Of a DNA stretch of 64,000 bases, positions 21,433 through 30,701 are shown in pieces. Every line of letters begins with the position of its first letter. Within the stretch, counting starts at the first letter, position 1. This DNA is from Lentinula raphanica (taxonomy: Eukaryota; Basidiomycota; Agaricomycetes; Agaricales; Omphalotaceae), in the NCBI GenBank assembly GCA_027919835.1, contig JANVFP010000002.1:1550001-1614000 (forward strand), given 5' to 3'. Under the pieces are notes generated by a model, which saw only the letters and a list, made by a program, of their open reading frames with translations, had not been told where the DNA came from and searched no databases. A program made the position numbers and the translations under genes.

Positions 21433-21553
21433 GGCATACTGAGCGGACTTTCAAAATTCCGAGCATGAGGGTCCCTCAGTTCCTTACTACCAGGCTGTTA
21501 TTCAACGAACGCGTTTACTCTTCGTTGAACTATCAGATTGGCTAGCGAGGCTA
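21433..21553 (-). repeat. Right terminal inverted repeat and extended end
   Basis: 21433-21498 is the inverted partner of the left end. Unlike the left end, the extreme terminus (TAGCCTCGCTAG in reverse complement, 21542-21553) is separated from this repeat by ~45 bp that form a hairpin. The two ends are therefore unequal. Confidence 0.8.
21501..21529. repeat. Hairpin next to the right end
   Basis: TTCAACGAA (21501-21509) and TTCGTTGAA (21521-21529) form a perfect 9-bp stem with an 11-nt loop. No equivalent is present at the left end. Confidence 0.7.
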
Positions 21554-21562
21554 CACGCCTTC
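21554..21562 (+). repeat. 9-bp target site duplication, right
   Basis: CACGCCTTC, identical to 15459-15467, immediately after the element terminus. Confidence 0.85.
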
Positions 21563-24462
21563 GCCACCCAATCTTCCACCTCAACCATCTGCATCATCGA
21601 GCAGCTCACGCCCAACATCTTTCTTCCATCATCCTGACTCTTCCCATACTCCAGCCAAAGCCAAAGCCGCTATCTCATCCGGATTCCGTCACGCCCCCGG
21701 TATTGAAGAGAAACGGCAACTCATCGTCAAGTCGGACATGCCTGACACGATACCCGAAGTCCCTGTGGAAGATTTCTTCCACTCTATCCTGCCACCACTA
21801 CCGCGCTCACAGGAAGAGCTTATTGGGAAGGTTATAGCCAAATTAGAGGGAAATGGCACCATCGACAAGGACAACGATCGTTGGTCCGCGTTTCGTGAGG
21901 ATCCGCGCAAGCACAGTGAACACGAATCGCAGGCCTTTCAAGGTCTCACTCTTATCTGGGAAAGAGTCATTTCTGCCGCGAAAGAGGTCGACGGCTCTCT
22001 CGAACAGACTTTCGAACTTGTAGTCAGCGGCCATGTTTACATTCACTCGGATCAAACTCGGCTTTGTCAGCCAGATGCGTTCAACAAGTTGTGTTCAACT
22101 ACTGCTCAAACGCATAGCGATACTCGCAACGCAAAACGAAGAAAAACGCCTGAAGACCGTCATTTTGTGTACGACATCGCAAATCCCTACCAATTCAAAA
22201 AGGACCATGGCGTAACTCAGATGAGCGAGGTGAGACCAAATCATTTTGTTGTGTGCATTTCGATCTAACCTACAGATAGGACTTCAGCAAGGTTTTGTTT
22301 GACATGGAGCAAGTGCTTGCTAGAGATCCTCGCAGGCGCTTCACGTTTGGGACCACGATCGAGAACCGGACGACCCGATTGTGGTTCCTCAGTCGTGCGA
22401 CTCTACTGAGGAGTACGAGTTTTGATTTCATGACAGTACGTTCGCACATGCTGATTCTTTACAAGTCAGATAAACTGACACTATCCCCTGTTCATAGGAT
22501 CGTCGGCTACTGGTTCATCTCTTTCTCTCGCTGGCTTTCTCCTCCCTGCCAGATTTGGGCTGGGATACCACCATGTCACTCTCACATGTCGACTCTTCGC
22601 GCCGGAGACAATATAACATCGACGTCAACGGTCACACATTCACTACGATGGAGGTCCTATCTGACGCTTCGGCTGACAGTCCGCTCGGTCGCGCTACGAG
22701 AGTCTGGAAGGTGAAAGACTCCGATGGCAAGGAACGCGTTCTCAAGGATGTTTGGCTGGAGACTGATCGCAAGGAGGAGCATGTGATTTTGGAGGAAATC
22801 CTAGAATCAACGAAATTAATCAAGCCAGACCCCGAGCTCGATGTCAACTATTATGAAGAGTTACAGAAACGTATGCTCAAACCTACGGCGCATTGCAGAG
22901 TGCTGGTCGACGACAAGACCGTCGAAGGCGATCCGGCCAAAGGTCAACCAGACGATACTGGCGTAATCATGCTCCGTGGGTATGACTTGGGCAGTGCTAA
23001 GCTCGTCAAACTCCTTCCCGACAGAGCTTCAACTCCAGCCCCACCGCCAAGTATCACTTACAGTATGCCCGGTGATAGGGATTTTGTCCCTCTTTCCAGC
23101 AGTCGCCTTGCTGATGGACTTGACGACGCGAATTCTGAACATCTGGACTCTTCTGTCGTCTCTTCTCCTCAAGACACGCTCGAACAAGTCGATCAGACTG
23201 ATGCCATAAATGCGGCTCAACGAAAAGTGGTTACATATCCCGGTCGTCACAGGTATCACTACCGGATTGTGTTCGAACAATGCGCGACCACCATGTATGA
23301 TGAGCGAAGTTTGGGAAACGTGCTCAATGCATTGCTGGAAGTCTCCAGAGGTAAGCAGATTTCCGCCCTGGTCGTTCCATCGGGAAGCTCATTTCCGTTG
23401 TGTAGCTCTTTGGATCATGTATCTGGCTGGATGGGTGCACCGTGATATCAGTGGTGGCAATGTATACTGGTTCGAGCATGGCCAGATGGGTCTTCTGGGT
23501 GATTTCGAGTATGCCGTTCGGAATACCGATGAAAGGCGCCATGACGTGCGCACGGTATGTATTTTGCTCTTCTACCTCATACGTATACTAATTGATATAT
23601 GATCAGGGTACACCTTTCTTCATGGCTGCTGAGACGATAGGTGATTCTTACATTTACGCCAAATCCAAAAACGAGTTGAGAGTGGGGAAGGTATTTTTCA
23701 AGCTTGAAGAAAAGCAGGAAACTGAATTCCCTGTCGTTGATGATCCCAAATCTGCACTTGCCTTCTCCTATAATCCGCTTCATGATCTAGAATCTATTTG
23801 GTGGATACTAGTCTATGTTCTCTTCTTCAATGACGCCGAGTTTTCGCGCTCACGAAACGCGGAGTCTCGCCAAGAGAAGATGGAGAAGCTTTTCCATGGA
23901 CGGCTAGACGTTACTGATCGCCAACCCTTCTTACGAAATGTGAACGATGGAGCCATCGCAGACCTTCAAGAGTGCCTCTCTCCTTCATTCCATCCAGCGC
24001 TCAACCTCCTTGTTAAACTCGCCTCCACCCTGGTCGGCGCCTACGAGAATGCAGAGAAAACCCATCCTAGAAAAATTGATGAGCTGTGTTTTGGTATACA
24101 TGGCACTTTCATGGAACTCTTCACGTACAAGAAATACATAGAACCATTGAAGACTATCAGGCTGGTCCCTGTGAAGGCCACCGCCAAGGAACAAATCAGT
24201 TCGACACTCATAGACATGGATTCGGAGCGTCCTTCAAAACGTTCAAAGTAAGCGCTTATCCAGTTATCGTTGTTCTTGTGTGATCTAACTAAGATTTACA
24301 TGAAGAACATCTGCAAATGGCGGTTCAAGCGGGTCAAATTCGAGAATGGGACAGAATAGCAGGCGCCGGGGTAGCAGGTGAGTATTCTTTTCGATTTCGA
24401 TTTCACCAGAGCCGTGAACTGAGGGTTTGTCGTAGGAAACGAGGTTCAGGTTTACGCCAATG
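21555..24462 (+). pseudogene. FunK1-type protein kinase, main part, separated from its start
   Basis: Seven exons fit one frame: 21555-22229, 22280-22435, 22498-23350, 23406-23554, 23607-24247, 24306-24377 and 24435-24462. Features of the fungal-specific FunK1 kinase family: the VEDFFHSILPPLP N-terminal motif, a region RRRFTFGTTIEN with RLWFLSR, a Lys in RVLKDVWLE (nucleotide-binding position), catalytic loop HRDISGGN and a DFE motif (GLLGDFEYAV). The C-terminus is Ser/Arg-rich. These kinases are expanded in mushroom-forming fungi; their targets are mostly unknown. The kinase core is intact, but the promoter and first 30 codons are 6 kb upstream across the element. A shorter product from ATG 21738 is possible if the element end supplies a promoter. 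Confidence 0.85.
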
Positions 24463-24816
24463 AACGATCGTTCACACGTCACGATGGATATTTGGAAAAT
24501 CTACTAGAGTTTCTCTCATCTTCTTGTAATAACCTGTATTTCTAATCGTCTATCTATGTTTTCATATCATGTGTATCTCTAATAACCTGTATTTGTAATC
24601 GTCTATCTATGTTTTTCTGCATACGAACATGACCAAGTTTCTGCGACGACGTATGATACCATATCATGAACACGATCTGACTCAACACTCGCTCAGCACA
24701 CCACCCCTGGACGACTACTACTATGGCAGCACGGTCACACCGGGAAACCTCGATCATCTGCCCATCGCAGCCTCGGACACTATTGAAGCATGTCGTGCAA
24801 ATCTCAGCTCCGTTGA
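24463..24816. other. Intergenic, no gene seen
   Basis: AT-rich 3' flank of the kinase gene. It contains a ~45-bp near-repeat (24530-24556 and 24583-24609, both with CTGTATTT and CTATCTATG). Short open frames on both strands around 24554-24829 have no recognisable features. Confidence 0.5.
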
Positions 24817-25205
24817 GGTCTAGCATCAAGATATAGACGTTTGACTTTCGCGTAGCAATGGCTTTGTAGATGAGAAGGGAAAAGAGAGAAAGCGGGCATA
24901 AACTTCATAGTTCAAGTCTGATAGAAGAAGGCATAATCTAGATAATCGTCGCAAGAAAGTTGTCCAAACCTAAACTCTGCTTAGGCCTAGCGTCGGGATG
25001 CGGACGTTCGACCTTCGCGTAGCATGGGCTTTGTAGATGAGAAGGGAAAAGAGAGAAAGCGGGCATAAACATAGTTCAAGTCTGATAGAAGAAGGCATAA
25101 TCTGGATAATCGACAAAAGAAAGTTGTTCAAACTTAAAACCTGCTTAGGTCTAGCGTCAGGATGCGGACATTCGACCTTCGCGTAGCATTGAGAAAGAGA
25201 GAAGA
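24817..25205. repeat. ~165-bp tandem repeat, 2.3 copies
   Basis: Units start at 24817, 24984 and 25148 (third unit partial, ~58 bp). All begin GGYCTAGCRTC and share TTCGCGTAGCA; the first two also share GCTTTGTAGATGAGAAGG. Periods are 167 and 164 bp. No coding frame follows the period. 25206-25444 holds nothing I recognise. Confidence 0.85.
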
Positions 25206-25444
25206 TATCAGTTAAATATGATGAAACGGTCCAAGAGAAAGGAAAGTATACTGCCAGCCTGTGGCTTTTTAGAATGAGAAGAGTCCTAGATAGGGAAGAA
25301 GGGTGCTGATCGGTACGTTCAATGCGTAGCGTAGCCGGCACCACCGCAACATCCTATTCGGTCTGCTTGACGAGGTTCCCTACGGGGATCGATGTCGCAC
25401 AATCCAAAGGGTTGTTGACGTGAACAGGTACGTGGGCCGATTCA

Positions 25445-26794
25445 CTAGGTAAGACCAACGGTCAAGAGAGTTGCGATCTCTTTACGCACTTCTGCAAATG
25501 TTTTTCCCTCCACACACTGGAGTGCTCCATCAGATTCGAGCCAGTCCAATATAGCAAGGATGAGGGAAGGTCCGTCGAAGAATTTCGTGGAGTTGTCATC
25601 ACGCCACTGCTTGAGCTCCTTGTCAAAGTCCCGACGAACGTATCGACGAAACAATAACCCTACGTCCAATGACTTGTAATACCTCGACTGAACATGCGAG
25701 GAATTGGGATAGCGTACAGGCGCGGCATGACCGACGTGACCCTGGATATTTGAATCATAGTAAGGGCAGATAGTGCTGGAAATGCACAAGGCATATTCTG
25801 CGTCGTGTGGTTTTTTCTCGCCTGCAGTTGGAACCACCCATTGTCCGTCGATAGTATTGAAAAGTCCAAGCCGAAGCGCAACCGTAGTTGGCTTCTTCTT
25901 CGTCGCATTCCCTAAAGGATTTCTGCTTGCAGATGATTCCCCACTCTTCGGCAACTTCGACATGCGGTTTGAACTATCCGGCTCTTGGTCCCTCGAATGC
26001 TTTCTTGTTGTCATTGTTTTCGCAGTTGCCTGACGGTGTTTTCGTCGATATGCCCGATCAGTCGCGAGTAGACTGAATCCGTTGTCCGTGGCATCTGCCT
26101 TGAGGGAGTCCAAGAGAACTGCTGTTTCGGAGTACAATGCCTGGAAAGTTGGCGACGACTGCGGCTTCGACCTGCCAAGTAATTTTTTCGAATTGAGAAA
26201 GCTCAATATAGCAAGGACAAAGGGCTTCCCGTCAGCGAAAGTTTTGGGTGCTTCCCTTAACCACTTCTTGAGTTCCTGAATGTCTGTGAGAGAATTCACG
26301 AGGAATTCGCGGCGGCTCCGGGGTGTTCCCAGATTGAACCGACTCCTGAATAGTCCCAAGTCCAACTTTTCGTAATAATCTGGATCAAGAAACCGTGTCG
26401 CTTGTCGTGGTAAGAGTTGAGTTCGTGGTCTAAGTTGACTCGGTGCTGAGTCTGCGTCTGCCAAATCTGCTGAGTCCGATGTGAATTTGGGCTCGATTTC
26501 AATGATGCGTTCCTCGGATTCCGAATTGTCAACACAAAGGCATACATCATTGGTAATGCACAAAGCAAACATTGCCTTGTCCCGGTCTGCCTTGTTGGCA
26601 TCCAGGGGCACCCAATGCCTGTCGATAGGATCATAAAGTCCGATCCGAAATACATGAACAGTAATGACTGGCAAATCCTCAGCAGAATTGGCATGCTGGC
26701 CCAGCTGGGTACCAGCAGGCAAGGGACTCGCAGACACAGAAGCGAAACCCAGAAGAGGGATAGCGATGAAAGCATAGATGATTCGGGAGCGCAT
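25445..26794 (-). CDS. Secreted protein with two related domains, function unknown
   Basis: A single-exon frame from ATG 26794 gives 449 residues. The first ~25 residues (MRSRIIYAFIAIPLLGFA...) form a signal peptide with probable cleavage after SVSAS. Two halves share a pattern: '(H)V(F)R(I/L)GL(Y/F)(D/N).ID..WV' then an 'ALCI(T/S)...C' block, then 'YY(E/K).LD(L/V)GL.(F)R.R(F/Y)' and 'ELK.W' plus 'LAIL.(F/W)L.S' near the ends. They lie around residues 45-230 and 300-449, joined by a basic, serine-rich linker. I do not recognise the family. The open frame runs on upstream to 26941 but without an ATG, and the signal peptide supports the chosen start. It could be an internally duplicated effector-like or cell-surface protein. 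Confidence 0.65.
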   Translation of the reverse strand: MRSRIIYAFIAIPLLGFASVSASPLPAGTQLGQHANSAEDLPVITVHVFRIGLYDPIDRHWVPLDANKADRDKAMFALCITNDVCLCVDNSESEERIIEIEPKFTSDSADLADADSAPSQLRPRTQLLPRQATRFLDPDYYEKLDLGLFRSRFNLGTPRSRREFLVNSLTDIQELKKWLREAPKTFADGKPFVLAILSFLNSKKLLGRSKPQSSPTFQALYSETAVLLDSLKADATDNGFSLLATDRAYRRKHRQATAKTMTTRKHSRDQEPDSSNRMSKLPKSGESSASRNPLGNATKKKPTTVALRLGLFNTIDGQWVVPTAGEKKPHDAEYALCISSTICPYYDSNIQGHVGHAAPVRYPNSSHVQSRYYKSLDVGLLFRRYVRRDFDKELKQWRDDNSTKFFDGPSLILAILDWLESDGALQCVEGKTFAEVRKEIATLLTVGLT

Positions 26795-26934
26795 TGGGGG
26801 TAATATGGTGTAGAAAGAGGCACTGGTGATGACGAATGAAAGACTCGAGCCGAAGGGTAGGATGGGCTGGGGTGAAACTTGTGGGACGTCGATGAGATCG
26901 ATGATGGGACCACCAGGTAGAGAAGATGTCTGTC

Positions 26935-27212
26935 GGTTCAACTGGATATTCAGAACTTCAGTGGGAAGGTAGAAAAAAATTGACTATTAAGAGCCTACCG
27001 GACCAGCGTTGAAGCAAGACAATGAGAAAAAAAGCAGCTAGTCGTTGGGTAAGACGGGCTGAAGGGAGCGTCGAGGGATGTTGGAAGCTCGAGTTACAAC
27101 GACTTACTGTCAGTTCAACTGTATATTCTGAACGTTAGTGAGGAAAGGAAAGAAGTTGACTACTGAGTGCTTACCGGACCAGCGTTGGAGCAAGACAAGG
27201 CGAGAAAAGCAG
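26935..27212. repeat. ~100-bp direct repeat, two copies
   Basis: 26935-27035 and 27112-27212 share about 80% of bases, including the block ACCGGACCAGCGTTG. They lie just upstream of the secreted-protein gene and may be duplicated promoter DNA. The following 27213-27900 holds no gene I can support; a short GGGGTAGTA triplicate occurs near 27856-27884. Confidence 0.7.
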
Positions 27213-27899
27213 AGGTGGTGGATGAGTGAAAAGAGATGGAATGCGTCGGTTTATTTGCCTGGCCTAATTATCTCGCAAAGTTGGCGGAGTTTCATCGACA
27301 TCAATCAGTCTCACCGCATTTGATGCATGAGAAGGCATGAGAGCGGAAAAAAACCTGTTCCGGCCCTTTCCTGAGGTGGTTTGTTTCGGTGTTCTCCGTT
27401 CGTCAAGCTTTAAGCCTTGAACTTAAGGATGGAAATTTTGTTGAGATGATAAGCTATGAAGGTCATCAAGCAGTGTTGAAGGATATCCCCACCCTTCCCT
27501 CCTGCCCTCATGCACCCTCGGACAGCCAAGCCCCAGCCAAACACACTCATTCCACTGTACGCTCAGACTCGGATAACCTCGAAATTTTCTCTACTAAATG
27601 AAGTGATCCCTTCTATGTCGGGCAACCTTGGAGGAAAAGTGGGGACATGCGACAAGATAGGTGGTGTCGAAAATGCCTCAATATCCGGTCTTTAAGAGAA
27701 GGAAGCTCAGACTCCCGAAGCTTGTGTGCACGAACAGGGCTGCGTGTCCCTATCTTCCCATGGCTGTTAGACGTGATTTCTTCTACCATTTCGTTGTTGA
27801 TTTGTTGAAACACGGCCGAGATCTTCGTCGGAGTAGCCTGTTGCGAAAAGGCATGGGGTAGTAGGGGGTAGTAGGGGGTAGTTTATCTCTGAACCCACA

Positions 27900-28575
27900 C
27901 TTTGCAAGGCCAAACGCCGTTTTCGTGCCAATTCTGCTTATACCTTCTCAGCATCCTGACACCCAGTTGTAAGAGGTTGTAGACACTTGTAGCAAGGACA
28001 TATTTCACGTACAGGGATGATTACAAACAGGTTGGCAGCGCAGGCGACGTAATCAGCATAAAGCGAGTCGAGCATAGCTTCAATCACTGCTCTGAAATCA
28101 GACATAATCGGCGGTCATCTCGTTGAGAGTTGGAATAACGCAGTTCTCTATAGAATTATCAACGAATGTTATTATGGTGAGTGCCTGATTATCAGTCATG
28201 GTAGTCGAGGCCTGCCATGCAATCCATTCAGAGAACTTATCGGAGACTGGAAGAATACAACTTTGAACGAACCTTAGCATCATTCGCAGCTGCTTTGTAC
28301 GCAAAGGCCAACTTGTTTGCACCGGTTACGAGTTCCTGAATGAACGAACATCAAGTTAGTCGCAGACATGGTAAAACAATGAAAACATGTTGGCGAACCC
28401 CGAGGATAGTGTCATTGGCTTGCGGTTTGATTTGGTCGACAGTGCTTTTTAAGGAAACACACATCTCTGCCGCGTTCTGAAAATAGGTCAAAACAGTGTT
28501 GGGGTCTCGTGGGATGATGCTCCCAAGGGCAGTAGTGGCGAGGGCAGAAAAGTGGAAAACACCAATGAGCTTCAT
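27900..28575 (-). pseudogene. Small secreted protein (HsbA-like), frameshifted paralogue
   Basis: From ATG 28575 a signal peptide (MKLIGVFHFSALATTALG) is followed by a region matching the paralogue at 29277-29984: exon 1 to about 28402, exon 2 ELVTGANKLAFAYKAAANDAK, exon 3 from about 28205. In exon 3, after LNEMTAD, the sequence lacks 8 bp relative to the paralogue and the frame closes in TGA. The old frame continues in another register (MSDFRAVIEAML...), and the last exon is not recognisable. It may yield a shortened protein or nothing. The family resembles hydrophobic-surface-binding protein A (helical, Ala-rich secreted proteins), a tentative assignment. Confidence 0.6.
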
Positions 28576-29276
28576 ACTGGTCGAATGATGGTAACCGGGG
28601 GTTCTATAGCTCAAATCGTGTGCGAGGTGTAGAGAATGTACGAGAGCAAGAGACGCACTTTATACCTTCCAAGCATGTTTGTTATTCGTAGATCCCTCGG
28701 AAGCGATGATAGCATGTTTTATAGTGAAGAATGTCAGAATTAGACCGTTCGACGCGTTAGGTCGTTGATGTGAGCGTTCATCTTGGTTATGGACCCACCT
28801 GAGGCAGGATAGCCTGAATTCACTGAGGTGCATACGCGACATTCCAATACCATTTGGCATGGTCCGGAGTCATTACTCTTCGGATCTGTTGAGTTAAACC
28901 AGATAGGCTTTCAAAGTGTAAACGTTGAGCAAGGTTGAAGGGCATGCTAGTCGACGCCGCGCCAAACAGTTTTGAGCAATTTGAACTTCGCGGGCAGGTT
29001 TACTCGGACCTAATTCGTATGAGAGCTCAAGCTCAGGAGTCCGAGTAATTCTAGGTGAGTTTCATATTCTAAAATCAAGCGTTGTCTCCCCTTGGTCTGG
29101 ACGATTAGCCCTTCCTGTCATTCATCGTCATACTGAATGTCACCATAAAAACATTCTACAATTTGTGAAAAAAAAAATGAGAACCAGATAGCTTCGTTCA
29201 TCGCACACCAGGCTGTACAGATTGACTGTTCTGATTCGAACAGCCTAGACCCCATTATATCCAGATATTGCAGACT
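28576..29276. other. Intergenic, copy 1 of duplicated flank
   Basis: About 28930-29090 matches 30370-30660 in patches (e.g. the shared runs CTTGGTCT/CTCGGTCT and CGTTGTCTCCC), showing that the upstream region was duplicated together with the small secreted gene. No gene is seen. Confidence 0.55.
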
Positions 29277-29984
29277 TCAAGCGTAAGCCTTCAGGCAGTT
29301 CGCAAGTGCATTGTTAGGCTTGGCAGCAGCCTGGGAAGCTTGGGCCTTTTCAGCAGCCTAACATCCAGTTATAAATGGTTGTAGTAAGAGATTAGGCAGA
29401 GACAAGGACAAATTCACGTACAGGCGTAATAGCAAGCAGGTTGGTAACACACGTGGCGTAACTGGCGTGAAGCGACTGGAGTTCAGCTTCAATCTCTGCT
29501 TTGTACGGAGATAACAACGACGCATCGGCGGCCAGCTCGTTAAGAGCTGGAATCACGCAAGTATCCATAGAACTATTGATGAGTTGTATGTATGCGAGGG
29601 CCTGCGAATCGGTCGACGTAGTAGAAACCTGTCGTGCACTTCATTTGGAGAGCTTATCGAAGACTAAAAACAGCTTGAACAAACCTGGGCATCATTCGCG
29701 GTCGTCCTAAACGCAGCAGACAAGCGGTTGGCACCGGTTACAAGTCCCTGAATGAACGAATGTATCAGTCGTAGACACGGCAGAACAATGAAAAGATGTT
29801 GGCAAACCAGGAGGGTATTGCCATTGACAGGCGGCTTGATCTGGTCGATAGTGCTTTTCAAGGAAACACAGAGATTTGCCGCGTTCTGAAGGTCGTCCTG
29901 AATAGTGTTAGAGGCTCGTGGAATGATACTCCCAAGTGCAGTGGCGGAGAGGACAGAAAAGCCGATAACACGAATGAGTTTCAT
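29277..29984 (-). CDS. Small secreted protein (HsbA-like)
   Basis: Start ATG 29984, stop TGA ending at 29277. Four exons can be read: signal peptide MKLIRVIGFSVLSATALG followed by SIIPRASNTIQDDLQ...; GLVTGANRLSAAFRTTANDAQ; VSTTSTDSQALAYIQLINSS...; and a last exon AAEKAQASQAAAKPNNALA ending in CLKAYA. The total is about 175 residues. Alternating helix-forming, Ala/Leu/Thr-rich sequence with four conserved Cys suggests a helical bundle like the HsbA family (wall or hydrophobic-surface proteins), but similarity is weak by eye. It is the intact member of a tandem pair on the same strand. Confidence 0.6.
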
Positions 29985-30701
29985 ACTGGTTGCGGGCAGG
30001 TGATAATGCAATCGAGCACAAGTTGAAGGCTGGGGGACTGTGGATTGTGGACGAGAGCAAGAGACACCCTTTATACCTTTCATGCATGAGGTGTCCTAAG
30101 CGTAACTCCTTCGAAACGATGTAGCACGTTCGTGAAGAAGGTCAGAACCAGGCTGGTCAATGCGTTACAAGAATCTCTAGAAGGTATAACTTGTTAAATT
30201 CAGCATTCGTCTTGGTCCAGTTTGGTCAAAATTGCCTGAGTTTTGGAAATTGATGCCATCCGGTGTGGTCAGCAGTCACTGTCATTCTCTTCGGATCGGT
30301 TGGGTTGGTCACTGGCGAATGGGATTCTCCAACTTTGCACACGCCAGAAAGAGCTCGAAAGAAGGGTATCCAGTTACGCTACTCGACGCTGCGTCAAACG
30401 GTTTTAGGCAACTTGAATTTTGTGGGCAGGTCTATTCGGAACCGATTCTTGTAAGAGCTAGAGTCGCAGAGCAACTGCTGGTGGTACTTCAACCTGTAGG
30501 CCCATATCCTATGCACAGCGGTCTTGAATTTTCGTGACGTCCATATCTCAACGATGATCTGGTACTGATCATGAAGATGGAGGAGGAGGAATAGATTATT
30601 GTTGAATAAGCGCTCGTTGTGTAACAGTATTGTAGTAAACAACGCCTAGATCACGCGTTGTCTCCCTCGGTCTTTGTACTATTACCCCAACGTCGACCGC
30701 T
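29985..30701. other. Intergenic, copy 2 of duplicated flank; divergent promoter
   Basis: Lies between the minus-strand secreted gene and PDS5 on the plus strand. It carries the second copy of the flank seen at 28930-29090. No gene is supported; short frames at 30232-30537 are not convincing. Confidence 0.5.

Larger units (their letters stand above)
15468..21553. mobile_element. 6086-bp DNA element with RecQ-like helicase and DUF6589 protein
   Basis: Seen directly: a 9-bp duplication at both borders, ends that begin TAGCCT and (reverse-complemented) TAGCCTCGCTAG, and ~65-bp subterminal inverted repeats. It is inserted in the coding region of a FunK1 kinase such that exact removal restores the frame. 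It carries two multi-exon genes facing each other, with only 25 bp between stop codons: a RecQ-type helicase and a DUF6589 protein. No known transposase family (hAT, Tc1, MULE, CACTA, KDZ, Helitron, Crypton) was recognised. I infer that the DUF6589 protein, the helicase, or both mobilise it. It could also be a non-autonomous passenger carrying host genes, but the lack of any other gene between the ends argues against that. Confidence 0.8.

Noticed and set aside
15476..21490. TAGTAAGGAACTGAGG as the outermost ends of the element
   Set aside because: This is the best inverted match, but flanks there show no duplication, while CACGCCTTC a little further out does and fits the kinase frame.
24554..24829. 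Small Cys-containing minus-strand frame, considered as a hydrophobin-like or pheromone gene
   Set aside because: No signal peptide, no eight-Cys pattern, no CAAX end.
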